Shown one piece after another: positions 44,385 to 52,943 of a stretch of DNA of 64,000 bases. The stretch lies in NCBI GenBank assembly GCA_963837105.1, contig CAWIMG010000019.1:1-64000 (forward strand), in the 5' to 3' direction. Positions within the stretch are counted from its first letter, which is position 1. The number at the start of each line of letters is the position of its first letter. The stretch comes from UBA9676 sp963837105 (GTDB lineage: Bacteria > Actinomycetota > Actinomycetes > Streptosporangiales > Streptosporangiaceae). Under the pieces are notes generated by a model. The model was not told the origin of the DNA. It ran no database searches and was given only the letters and a program-made list of their open reading frames with translations. The position numbers and the translations under genes were made by a program.

Positions 44385-45015
44385 ACCCGCGCGGCCCTTG
44401 CGGCCGGGGAGGGGCGGCCGCAGCCGCCCCTCCCCGGCCTCGCTCGGCGTGGTGAAGGTGGACGCCGATTTCGGGGACGAATACCCCGGCGGCGACGCCA
44501 CCTGCACCGAGGCATACGCGTCGCTGTGCCGCACCGGCGAGGCCCTGCTGGGCGAGCTTGACCGGTGCATCGCCGCGACCTTCGGCATGCCGCAGGCCGC
44601 CGCGACAGCGCTGGCCGTCATCGACGGGGCAGGCGCGCCGCTGACCCCCTCACAGGTCAGCGACCGGGTCCTGGTCGCCTCGGCCACCATGACGGCCACG
44701 CTTGACCTGCTCGAATACCGCGGCTGGATCCGCCGCGTCCCCAACCCGGGCGACCGGCGCAGCGTCCTCATCGAGATCACCCCCGGCGGCCGCGCCACCG
44801 CCGGCCAGTTGCTCCCCGGGATCCGCACCGTCGAGAAGAGCATCCTGTCCGCCCTGGCCCCCGGCGAACGGGCACAGCTGCTGGACCTGCTTGCCAAGGT
44901 CCTGGCCCGGGCCGCCGACGTCGCCGCCGAACCACCCCAACCCCTCACCGGCCAGCGCAACCGGCCCGCCCGGCTCGACCCCCCCGGCAAAACGACCGCT
45001 GGTCACCGGCCGTAG
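44377..45015 (+). CDS. MarR-family transcriptional regulator
   Basis: 212 residues. The winged helix-turn-helix core has PLTPSQVSDRVLVASATMTA (recognition helix) and RGWIRRVPNPGDRRSVLIEI (wing with the family DRR). A Pro/Gly tail of ~25 residues follows. The ATG overlaps the 3' end of the upstream small barrel gene, so it probably controls that gene and itself from the promoter/palindrome at 44035-44089. Effector unknown. Confidence 0.85.
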   Translation: MSEPARPLRPGRGGRSRPSPASLGVVKVDADFGDEYPGGDATCTEAYASLCRTGEALLGELDRCIAATFGMPQAAATALAVIDGAGAPLTPSQVSDRVLVASATMTATLDLLEYRGWIRRVPNPGDRRSVLIEITPGGRATAGQLLPGIRTVEKSILSALAPGERAQLLDLLAKVLARAADVAAEPPQPLTGQRNRPARLDPPGKTTAGHRP

Positions 45016-45288
45016 CGGAACCTGTCCAGCCCGCCCGCCGAGCCGCCCGTCTTTGCCGCGGCCAGGAGCGTGGCGGGGCCATCCTCATCCGGCGCAGTGC
45101 CGGGTGCTCGGCTCCCCTGCAGCAACGGCAGCCCGCCGTCCCCGTCGCTGGCCTGGGTGGAGCGCCAGCTCAGACCCAGGAGGAGACAGACCCATCGCGC
45201 GGCTGCGGTCGGCGGCATGTACGGTGCGTGGTCAGCGGTCTGCGGCTCCGGTGCCGCGGCTGCGGGCAGCGATCTAGGCTCGTTTGGT

Positions 45289-46080
45289 GTGGGTGGGCAT
45301 CAGGTTGTGCTGCTGCATGGCCAGCCGGGTTCGGGTGCGGACTGGCGGCAGGTTGCTGGCCGGCTGCCGCCGGGGCTGCCGGTGGTGGCGCTGGACCGGC
45401 CCGGGTATGGGGCCAGCCGCCAGGGCGCCGGTGGCTTTGGGTATAACGCTCGCGCCGTGGTGGCGGAGCTGGACGCGCGGGGCATCGGGCGGGCGGTGCT
45501 GGTGGGCCACTCCTACGGGGGAGGTGTCGCGCTGGCGGTGGCTCAGCTGGCACCGGAGCGGGCCGAGGCGCTGGTGCTGCTGGCCAGTGTCGGCCCGGGC
45601 TGCCTGACCGGCTGGGACCGGCTGCTCGCCGCGCCGGTGGCCGGGGAGGTATGCGCGGTCACGGCGTGGTGGCTGACGCCGTGGCTGGCCCGGGCCCGGC
45701 TGGCGGCCATCGCCGCGCTGCGCGGGCGGCCGGTCGCCGCCGATGAGCATGTCAACTGGCATATCTGGGGTCACACGCACCACGATCATGGGCCGGTGTG
45801 GCGCAGTTTCCTGACCGAGCAGCGTGCGCTGGTCCGCGAGGCCGGCGGCCTGTCCGCGTCGCTGGCGGGCGTGGCGCAGCCGGTGCTGCTGATCGCCGAC
45901 CCGCACGACACGCTCATTCCCGTTAGCACCACCCATCAGCTGGCCGCGGTCCTGCCCGATGCCCGCGTGCAGCTTGTGGATCAGATCGGCCACCATCTTC
46001 CGCGCCGCGCAGCACCCCAGATCGCGGCCGCGATCACCGGGTTCCTGGCTGACCTGGATAAGCGGCCAGCGCCAGCTTGA
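45289..46080 (+). CDS. Alpha/beta hydrolase
   Basis: 263 residues from GTG 45289. HQVVLLHGQPGSGADW forms the oxyanion-hole strand, VLVGHSYGGGVAL holds the nucleophile Ser, and LLIADPHDTLIP the Asp; QIGHHLPRR supplies the His. The fold is that of haloalkane-dehalogenase/esterase-type enzymes; substrate unknown. TAGGCT at 45275-45280 lies 8 nt upstream. The frame is open back to 45070, but that extension is low-complexity and was not used; ATG 45217 remains possible. Confidence 0.85.
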   Translation: MGGHQVVLLHGQPGSGADWRQVAGRLPPGLPVVALDRPGYGASRQGAGGFGYNARAVVAELDARGIGRAVLVGHSYGGGVALAVAQLAPERAEALVLLASVGPGCLTGWDRLLAAPVAGEVCAVTAWWLTPWLARARLAAIAALRGRPVAADEHVNWHIWGHTHHDHGPVWRSFLTEQRALVREAGGLSASLAGVAQPVLLIADPHDTLIPVSTTHQLAAVLPDARVQLVDQIGHHLPRRAAPQIAAAITGFLADLDKRPAPA

Positions 46081-46382
46081 CCATCCATCTTGCCGGGCTC
46101 GCGGCCCGCCCGAAGCACCGCTTACACCGGGCCTGGGAACACCAGGCTTGAGCGCTCCCTCAGCAATTGACCGGGCCTGGCACCACGCGCTGCGCGGCAT
46201 GTTAGTACGAGGGGTTTGCCTTCATCCGGGGTGGGCGGCAATGACCAGAACGTCCTGGGTCAGTTCGCTTGCGTCAATGCTCAGCCCTGCCCACACTGCC
46301 ATCGTCGCGGACAGGCCGGGGACCGCGACGGAGAGCTGGCGCAACATTCCACGCACCCTGGGCTAGAACCAAGGCCGTGTAG
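46081..46382. other. Intergenic region, nothing recognised
   Basis: 302 bp between the hydrolase and the IS4 remnant; no supported frame. Confidence 0.5.
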
Positions 46383-47019
46383 TTAGGCGTTTGTGGTCGC
46401 TGTCAAGGTGTCTGGCTGGGACTGGATGGCGATGCTTACGGTGGCTTTGTAGCTGGTCCGGTCGATGTCAGGGCCGCGGGCCTGGTATTTGGAGATGGCG
46501 CGTTTGACGATGCGGGGGCTGGCCCGCAGGCGGCGGGCGGGCAGCAGGTGGGCTAGGACGTGCCGGCCGATGGTGCCGGCCAGGTCGATGACGGTCCCGC
46601 TGGTTACGCCTGCTGCCTGTGTGATCTGGTCACGGGCGGTTTGCCAGGCGATGGTGAAGCTGGCCCGGTCCGGGCCGGTGCCGGGCCGGGTGCTGGTGGC
46701 GTCGGCCATCGCGTGCGCACAGGGCCGCGGGCCTGGTATTTGGAGATGGCGCGTTGGACGATGCGGGGGCTGGCCCGCAGGCGGCGGGCGGGCAGCAGGT
46801 GGCCTAGGACGTCCAGGCCGATCGTGCCGGCCAGGTCGATGACGGTCCGCTGGTTACGCCTGCTGCCTGTGTGATCTGGTCACGGGCGGTTTGCCAGGCG
46901 ATGGTGAAGCTGGCCCGGTCCGGGCCGGTGCCGGGCCGGGTGCTGGTGGCGTCGGCCATCGCGTGCGCAGCAGCTGGTAGGTCACCAGCAGGGCGTAGAT
47001 CTCCTGGGTGAGGCCGGCC
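46383..47019 (-). pseudogene. IS4-family transposase C-terminal remnant with internal tandem duplication
   Basis: On the minus strand the sequence starts within QEIYALLVTYQLLRTR and continues MADATSTRPGTGPDRASFTI ... DLAGTIGRHVLAHLLPARRL ... KYQARGPDIDRTSYKATVSI to a stop at 46383. This is the tail of an actinobacterial IS4-type transposase. The middle ~250 bp are present twice in tandem (46469-46719 and 46720-46969). The second copy has lost one base in a CCC run. No N-terminal catalytic part or IS end remains. Confidence 0.7.
46469..46969. repeat. ~251-bp tandem duplication inside the IS4 remnant
   Basis: Copies 46469-46719 and 46720-46969 begin CAGGGCCGCGGGCCTGG and end CATCGCGTGCGCA. They differ by about eight bases and a one-base gap, so the duplication is not brand-new. 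Confidence 0.85.
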
Positions 47020-47340
47020 GACCGCCCACGGCTACTCAGTCAACTGGCCGACCGCGCAGGCCGGCGATCTGGCCCACCCAGAGGATGGGTACCAGTGCTC
47101 AGCCAGGTACCTCTCACAGCACTGCTGATCACGAATGAAGATGCTGACCTCTGCATGAGAATGCGCAGACGGAACTCCCCATATCGGCTACTTGAGAGGC
47201 AGTAGTCCCCCGGATCCCGCTCTGAAGGCTCACCGATAGTTATCCGGGTCGCCCGTTTGTGTGCAGCGTCACCGGTCGTTGCCTGCCCTGGCCGCGCCTG
47301 GCCTGGTCGCTGCGGGGGCTGCCGCCCGTAGTCTGGGCGG
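47020..47340. other. Intergenic region before the aldo/keto reductase
   Basis: About 320 bp; no supported gene. The right edge carries the -10 box listed separately. Confidence 0.5.
47330..47335 (+). promoter_or_regulatory. -10 box for the aldo/keto reductase
   Basis: TAGTCT, GGGCG, then GTG 47341. Confidence 0.5.
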
Positions 47341-48324
47341 GTGGAAGAACGCGTTTTGGGTAAGACCGGCCGCGCTGTCTCGGTGGTCGGGCTGGGGACC
47401 TGGCAGCTTGGCGCCGAGTGGGGCGAGGTGGCCGAGGCTGACGCGCTGGCCACGCTGGAGGCGGCCACGCAGGCCGGGGTCACGTTCCTGGATACGGCCG
47501 ACGTCTACGGTGACGGCCGCAGTGAGCGGTTGATCGGGCGCTTCCTGGCCGCCCATCGGGGGCTGACGATGATGGTGGCCACCAAGATGGGCCGCCGCGT
47601 CGCCCTGGATCCCGCGCTGTATACGCTTGCCAGCTTCCGGGAATGGACCGACCGGTCCAGGGCCAACCTGGGCACAGACATGCTCGATCTGGTCCAGCTG
47701 CACTGCCCGCCTGCGCCGGTCTACTCACTCGACGCGGTCTATGACGCCCTGGACACGCTGGTGGCCGAACGGCGCATCGCCGCGTATGGGGTGAGCGTGG
47801 AAACCTGCGACGAGGCCCTGACCGCGATCGCCCGGCCCGGCGTGGCCACCGTGCAGATCATCCTGAACGCGTTCCGGCGCAAACCGCTGGAACAAGTGCT
47901 GCCCGCCGCCCAGGCCGCCGGGGTGGGAATTATCGCCCGTGTCCCGCTGGCCTCTGGGCTGCTGTCTGGCCGGTACAGCCACGACACGGTCTTTGCCGCC
48001 GGCGACCATCGCAGTTACAACCGGCACGGTGAGGCGTTCGACGCGGGCGAGACGTTCTCCGGCGTTGACTTCGACACCGGAGTCGACGCGGCGCGTGAGT
48101 TCGCCGCTCTGGCGCTGCCCGGAGCGACCCCGGCTCAGGCCGCACTCGCCTGGGTGATCCAGCAGCCGGGCGTGAGCACCGTCATCCCCGGAGCGCGCAG
48201 CCCCAAGCAAGCCCGCCAGAACACCGCCGCCGCAGCACTGCCGCCCTTCACCGGCACCCAGCTCAGCGCCATCCAGGCCATCTACGACCAGCGAATCCGC
48301 GCGCAGGTCCACCACCGGTGGTAA
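47341..48324 (+). CDS. Aldo/keto reductase
   Basis: 327 residues, (beta/alpha)8 barrel NADPH-dependent oxidoreductase. The catalytic tetrad is D51 and Y56 (FLDTADVYGDG), K82 (VATKMG) and H121 (VQLHCPP). VIPGARSPKQARQN near the C-terminus binds the NADP phosphate. The sequence is closest in style to the YghZ/Tas-like group acting on aldehydes or sugars. GTG start with a leaderless -10 box. Intact. Confidence 0.93.
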   Translation: MEERVLGKTGRAVSVVGLGTWQLGAEWGEVAEADALATLEAATQAGVTFLDTADVYGDGRSERLIGRFLAAHRGLTMMVATKMGRRVALDPALYTLASFREWTDRSRANLGTDMLDLVQLHCPPAPVYSLDAVYDALDTLVAERRIAAYGVSVETCDEALTAIARPGVATVQIILNAFRRKPLEQVLPAAQAAGVGIIARVPLASGLLSGRYSHDTVFAAGDHRSYNRHGEAFDAGETFSGVDFDTGVDAAREFAALALPGATPAQAALAWVIQQPGVSTVIPGARSPKQARQNTAAAALPPFTGTQLSAIQAIYDQRIRAQVHHRW

Positions 48325-48484
48325 ACCACCCACCTACGCCCGGCCGCCCGCTCCGCCAGTCACGGCCTGCACCGGCCCGGCCGCCCGCAGCACCCAGAGC
48401 GTGAGGCACGAGCCGATGCCCGAACTGTCCTAGCCCGGGCCAGCAGGCGCGAAGCACCATCACCTGCATATCAACCAGATGCGG

Positions 48485-48604
48485 GCGTTCACGCCAAGTG
48501 CGGGCGGTGCATAGACATACGGTCTGGCTGCCTGCCTGGCCGACGATAGCCGGGACTGCCAAATGGTGCAGAGAGCTCTTGATAACCGCGCGCCGACCCG
48601 CCGC
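48485..48604. repeat. Dispersed 120-bp repeat, copy 1
   Basis: Shares GCGTTCAC at the start, then GCATA-ACATACGG, GCCTGCCTG, GCCGGGA-TGCCAA and the 20 bases GAGAGCTCTTGATAACCGCG with copy 2 at 50207-50326, in the same order and spacing; roughly 80 percent alike. It contains the palindrome AGAGCTCT. Lies in the 368-bp gap after the aldo/keto reductase. Confidence 0.75.
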
Positions 48605-48691
48605 TCTGGGCGGTCGGCAAGTGCCTGATGGTCATCCGCTGGATCGCACAGATCGGATACTTCTGGGCGCAGCGGAGAGCCCATCCATGGG

Positions 48692-49033
48692 TCAGGCCTG
48701 GCCGGTCTCCTGCCAGTAACTGGCGGCCCACGGATGCACGCCGATGCTGCGCAGCGTGCCATAAGCTGCCCAGCTCTCCCGGTCACTATGGGGCGGCCCC
48801 GCCACGATCCGCACGTCGGCCACCTCGAATCTCCACTCGGCGTCCGGCCGGTCCCGGTGCTCATCGCCGCGGTACTCAGCCGCGAGCTCCTCGGCCTGCG
48901 CATGAGCGCTGGCCGCAAGCCCCGTCAGCGCTTCATCCAGCGTCACGCCGCTGCCCAGCACTACCCCATGGACATGGCCCGGCCCGTCGCTGGTGGTCCG
49001 CAGCGTGCACTCCGGAATGGTGATGTTCGGCAT
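48692..49033 (-). CDS. Hypothetical protein
   Basis: 113 residues, MPNITIPECTLRTTSDGPGH..., with an alpha-helical Ala/Glu-rich middle (ALTGLAASAHAQAEELAAEY) and a C-terminal strand region ending GVHPWAASYWQETGQA. TACGGT followed by CCGGGT and ATG 49033 is the leaderless layout, supporting expression. No known domain. Confidence 0.6.
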   Translation of the reverse strand: MPNITIPECTLRTTSDGPGHVHGVVLGSGVTLDEALTGLAASAHAQAEELAAEYRGDEHRDRPDAEWRFEVADVRIVAGPPHSDRESWAAYGTLRSIGVHPWAASYWQETGQA

Positions 49034-49039
49034 ACCCGG

Positions 49040-49045
49040 ACCGTA
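49040..49045 (-). promoter_or_regulatory. -10 box for the hypothetical gene at 48692
   Basis: Minus strand TACGGT, CCGGGT, then ATG 49033. Confidence 0.5.
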
Positions 49046-49247
49046 CCGCCTGCCGCCAGCGATGAGCTCTGCCTGAACATGAGATTCTCAGGCCACCGTC
49101 ACTGCAGGCAGGGCCACCGCCTAGATGCCAACGGCCCGGGCCTGGCCGGGACCAACCGCGCGAGCGGCAGAGTTGGCCGGAGAGCGCCGATGCTGCGGGC
49201 GGTGGACGTCCGGGCTGACGCGGCGGTGCTGGCTACTATCGCCTGTC

Positions 49248-49590
49248 ATGGACTTCGACCGGCTGACGATCACGCTGCTGGAGCTCCGGACGACGCGCCC
49301 GGACTGACCCCGGCGCAAGGGCAGGATGCGCACATGGCCCGTCTGGCCGGCCTGCACGAGGCAGGGCATCTGCTGGCCGCAGGCCCTCTGCTTGACCGCG
49401 ACTCACCGTTTCGCGGCTTGTCCATTTTGTCCGCCGGCGTTGCGGAAGCCCGCGCGCTGATGGAAGCCGATCCTGCCGTCCGGGCCGGCAAGTACCGCGT
49501 CATCGCCTTGCCGTGGATGGTGCCCGCCGGGCAATGGCCTTCTCACCTGCCACCTTCCCGCGGTCTGCAGCCGAGGCCGCCGGACCCTGA
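49248..49590 (+). pseudogene. YciI-like protein, two -1 frameshifts
   Basis: MDFDRLTITLLELR (frame 1), ALTPAQ-type region then DAHMARLAGLHEAGHLLAAG ... DPAVRAGKYRVIALPWMVPA (frame 2), and AMAFSPATFPRSAAEAAGP (frame 3, stop 49588). Each join needs one more G: CTCCG/GAC near 49288 and GCCGGG/CA near 49531. Corrected length is 114 residues, right for the YciI/ferredoxin-like fold. TACTAT at 49234-49239 is a leaderless -10 box 8 nt upstream. Both breaks are in G-runs, so sequencing error is likely. Confidence 0.65.
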
Positions 49591-49746
49591 CGGCCGCTCC
49601 GGCCGCCCGTCAGGGCTGCAACCCCTTTGCGGCATAGGACGCCGGACAGTCTGGAACTGGGCGGAGCGCCGGCCCGGGACTGGGTTCGTGGTCGCGGGGA
49701 AGAGAAACCGATGGACAGGAGTGGTGCTGGGCTTCAGGATCGCGTC

Positions 49747-50136
49747 ATGCAGCTGCGCATCCAGTGCTTGTGCATCGATACGGCTGATCCAGCCCGGCTA
49801 GCGGCATTCTGGCAGGCGGCGCTGGGGTGGCGCCGTACCTTTGAGCAGGACGACGAAGTGGTGCTGGAGCCACCGGACGGAAGCCCGGAAGATGGCGTGG
49901 TCCCGGACTTGCTGTTCCTGCGGGTTCCTGAGGAGAAGGCAGGCAAGAATCGCCTGCATCTCGATCTTCGGCCCGCGGACCAGGCGGCAGAGGTGGCGCG
50001 GCTTGAACGGCTCGGTGCGAGCCGCACCTACGTGGGCCAGGGCTCAGACGTGAGCTGGGTAGTCATGGCTGACCCCGATGGCAACGAGTTCTGTGTGCTA
50101 AAGGCGCTGACGCCGCAGGAAGCCGGGGCAAGATAG
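49747..50136 (+). CDS. VOC superfamily (glyoxalase-like) protein
   Basis: 129 residues from ATG 49747 (MQLRIQCLCIDTADPARLAA). The actinomycete glyoxalase_6-type pattern is clear: LAAFWQAALGWRR, a KNRLHLDLRPADQAAEVARL helix, and VVMADPDGNEFCVLKA at the end. Open frame upstream to 49627 is unrelated to the fold. Function probably ligand binding or isomerisation; substrate unknown. Confidence 0.85.
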   Translation: MQLRIQCLCIDTADPARLAAFWQAALGWRRTFEQDDEVVLEPPDGSPEDGVVPDLLFLRVPEEKAGKNRLHLDLRPADQAAEVARLERLGASRTYVGQGSDVSWVVMADPDGNEFCVLKALTPQEAGAR

Positions 50137-50206
50137 CTGGCAGCGATATTGTTCAACTGCTTCTCCGGGGAGACGCTCAAGACCGCGCCCATCGCGGCAG
50201 AATCGT

Positions 50207-50326
50207 GCGTTCACACCCAGCGCTGGCGATGCATAAACATACGGCCTGGCCGCCTGCCTGCTCGGTCGGGTGGCCGGGATTGCCAACGGTGTGGAGAGCT
50301 CTTGATAACCGCGCCCCGAGCCGCCG
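50207..50326. repeat. Dispersed 120-bp repeat, copy 2
   Basis: Second copy of the repeat at 48485-48604, same orientation. It lies in a 495-bp gap (50137-50631) between the VOC and GNAT genes that holds no convincing gene. Confidence 0.75.
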
Positions 50327-50631
50327 TTAGGTATGTGGCGGGCGAGAAGCATTCGGCTATAGGACACGGCGCATAACGGGGTGATCTGGCTGGCGGTGGT
50401 GCGCGCCACAAGCGGCAGGAAGGGGGGTGCTGGCGATCGGTCAGGTTGCTGCGAGTGCCGTTCGGATGTGCGGCCATGCCGGCAGATGCCCGCCCTCCGC
50501 CTGCTCGCCCAGGAGCTCGGCGTACTGCTCAGCGACCAGTACCCGGCCAGCGTGACCACGACCGCGACCACCGGTGCCCCGATCGGCAGGTGGTCTGCGG
50601 CGGCAGGCTCCGGCGCGGAGAGTAAGTGCGG

Positions 50632-51213
50632 CTAACGGGATTGCCTGAGCATGGAGATGATGGGGGGACTGTCACCGGCCTGGCACTGCCCGGTCACTTC
50701 AAATCCATGACGCTCGTAGAAGGGCACGTTCCTCGGGTTGGTCGAGTCCAGGTACGCGGGCAGGTGGTCCCGGTCAACGATTTCCAGGCAGGGCGTCATG
50801 AGCTGGGATCCCAGGCCTTGTCCCTGTAGTGCGCAGTCAACGCCGAACCACGGCAGATACCAGTGGGGCATTGCCGGGTGGGCCTCCTCCATTTGACCGA
50901 ATACCCCCAGCAGGTCATTGAACTTCTGGGAGTCGACGGTGGCCTGGAACAAGGCCACCGTGGCGTCGCCGCCGGGTTCGATTCCTGGCGGCAGCCACAG
51001 AGCGACCGCGGCGAAATCACCGAGTCGCCAGACACCGCCTTGACCGAAGGCGACCCCGCCAAAGGCCTGCAACGCCTCGGGAAATCGGCTCAGGTACTGG
51101 CTGGCTTCGGGGTAGATCCAGCGGACGAAAGGGTCCGCCGTGAACGCAAGAACGAGAGTCCCGATGGCACGCTCGCGCTCGACCTCACTCACACTCGCGA
51201 ACTCCACATCCAT
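50632..51213 (-). CDS. GNAT family N-acetyltransferase
   Basis: 193 residues from ATG 51213 (MDVEFASVSEVERERAIGTL). Acetyl-CoA loop motif A is CALQGQGLGSQLM. LDSTNPRNVPFYERHGFEVT is the C-terminal motif B. Typical of actinomycete acetyltransferases that act on amines or small molecules; substrate unknown. The longer frame to 51318 overlaps the phosphotransferase remnant and is not used. Confidence 0.88.
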   Translation of the reverse strand: MDVEFASVSEVERERAIGTLVLAFTADPFVRWIYPEASQYLSRFPEALQAFGGVAFGQGGVWRLGDFAAVALWLPPGIEPGGDATVALFQATVDSQKFNDLLGVFGQMEEAHPAMPHWYLPWFGVDCALQGQGLGSQLMTPCLEIVDRDHLPAYLDSTNPRNVPFYERHGFEVTGQCQAGDSPPIISMLRQSR

Positions 51214-51299
51214 GTCGTACCTCGCTCCGGATCGGCCAGGGCGGTACTCGACCCGGGTGGCTGCCCACCTGGTCACAACGCCGGACACCGGAGCAGCAG

Positions 51300-51721
51300 C
51301 GTGCGGCGCTGCCGGCACCTATGGCCGGCGATTACCGGGCCGACACTACCCTGGTCTGCGCCGTGCTCGACCGCGCCCCAGCCGGCTTCGTCCACCGCGA
51401 CTATCACCCGGCCCAATGCTCTTCGAGGGATCGCGTGTGACAGGAATCTGTGACTGGCTGACGGCCTGCCGTAGGCCGCATGGCATTGACCTCGCACGCA
51501 TGCGCCTGAACCTTGCCGAAGGCCGGAGCGTGGAGATGGCCGAAGAGTTTCGAACCAGTTATCGAGCGCTCTTTGGAGAGGAGCGCGTCGATCCGTACTG
51601 GGACCTGCCCGACGCGGCGGACGTGCTTCTCGACTTACCGGACTGGAGCCCGGCCCAGGTGTTGCCAGGCCACGGCAGATTCGAGGAGTGGGTCCGCCAG
51701 GCGGTCGTCGAACTGGGATAG
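51300..51721 (+). pseudogene. Aminoglycoside-phosphotransferase-like remnant, frameshifted and 5'-truncated
   Basis: Frame 1 (51300-51415) encodes VLDRAPAGFVHRDYHPA, the HxDxxxxN catalytic loop of APH-type kinases. Frame 2 continues LFEGSRVTGICDWLTACRRP (with the metal Asp) through HGIDLARMRLNLAEG to a stop at 51719. A one-base loss in the CCCGGCCCAATGCTC stretch near 51412 explains the shift. The N-lobe is missing; its place is taken by the divergent GNAT promoter region. Most likely a truncated gene. Confidence 0.6.
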
Positions 51722-52103
51722 CTCCTTGAGAGCCGAACGTTTCGCTCGACACGCGGTCGGCGCACGTCTCGGTGTCGCCCGAGGCGCCTCTGGCGGTCTC
51801 CCGGAGCGTGGCGGACCGAGGGGAAGTCGCTGGTCTGGTGACAGGGCGGAACGGCGGTTGCATCCGGAGGGTCAGAGGCGTTGCGAGCTGGCCATTAACG
51901 CGCACACTTCCGTCGTTCCGTGTGTCGAGCGTGACCAGGCCGGTCGAGGTGCGGCGCGACAATCGGCTTGCAGACTGCGGGCCGAACTGAGCTTCCGGCT
52001 TTGGTGGGCGTTCCAGGGAGTCTCCGACGCGCACATGAGACGCGACATGTAGGGTCGCGGCATCGGGCGGCACCGCCGTCGACCCAGGACCCCAGGGGGA
52101 GTT
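51722..52103. other. Intergenic region, nothing recognised
   Basis: 382 bp; frames on both strands are short and dissimilar to known proteins. A GGGGGAG ribosome site for the next gene is at its right edge. Confidence 0.5.
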
Positions 52104-52367
52104 ATGCCAACCATCATCGGCCACCACAATGTGAAGGACACGGATCACTGGCTTGCCTCGCCGAAGCGGGAAGAGTTCTTCGGGCCCCTGGGTGTCACCA
52201 ACATTCGGACGTTCGTCGACCCGCAGAACCGCACTCGGGTGGCGGTGCTCATGGACGTCGCCGACATGGACGTGCTCATGGGCGCGATGCAATCCGAGGG
52301 GGCGGCCCAGGCGATGGAGCACGACGGCGTGTTGCCCGAAACCCTCGTAATCCTCGTCGAGGCCTAG
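52104..52367 (+). CDS. Small dimeric alpha/beta-barrel-like protein
   Basis: 87 residues, MPTIIGHHNVKDTDHWLASP ... FVDPQNRTRVAVLMDVADMD ... VLPETLVILVEA. The strand-helix-strand pattern and length fit the stress-responsive / antibiotic-monooxygenase-like ferredoxin fold, like the gene at 44110. ATG follows GGGGGAG by 3 nt. Intact. Function unknown. Confidence 0.7.
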   Translation: MPTIIGHHNVKDTDHWLASPKREEFFGPLGVTNIRTFVDPQNRTRVAVLMDVADMDVLMGAMQSEGAAQAMEHDGVLPETLVILVEA

Positions 52368-52505
52368 TCCTCGATCTCCTTTCCGGCAAGCACAGAACGC
52401 CGAGGCGCGGGACGCTCGCGGTCGCGCCCGATTCGGCGATCTGGCCGCCTCGAAGAGGCATCAGAGCACTTGGCGGGATGCCTCAAACGGAACTAACCAT
52501 GGCGA

Positions 52506-52943
52506 ATGATCATGCCGATCCTGGCCGATCGCCGGCGGTCCCTGGGCGAGGACCACACCCGGATGATCTCCCAGCTGCACCAGCTGCTGCTGGAGCTCAT
52601 CCCGGGCGGCGCGAAGAAGAGCCTGTCGGCGGCCCAGGCCAAGGCGCTGCTGGCCAGGGTCCGCCCGCGGGAGGCGGCGGGCAAGGCCCGCCGCCGGGTC
52701 GCCGCCGAGCTGATCGGTGACCTGGAGCGGATCTACCAGCGCAAGAAAGCCGCCAATAAAGAGCTGGCTGAGCTGCTCAAGGCCACCGCCACTACGCTGA
52801 CAGACCTGAACGGCATCGGCCCGTCTGGAGCTGCCCGGCTCCTGACCCTGGTCTACTACGGCATGCGCGACGGGCAGATCCGCAGCCTGCCCAGATCTCC
52901 CGCCAGCCCGCCGGTGACCCAGCCGCCTGCGCGGGCGGCATGA
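52506..52943 (+). pseudogene. IS110-family transposase internal fragment
   Basis: The stretch DRRRSLGEDHTRMISQLHQL through LIGDLERIYQRKKAANKELA to LNGIGPSGAARLL is the linker and the beginning of the transposase_20 domain of IS110 enzymes. The N-terminal DEDD catalytic domain and the rest of the C-terminus with its serine are missing. Remnant only; no IS ends were found. Confidence 0.7.
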
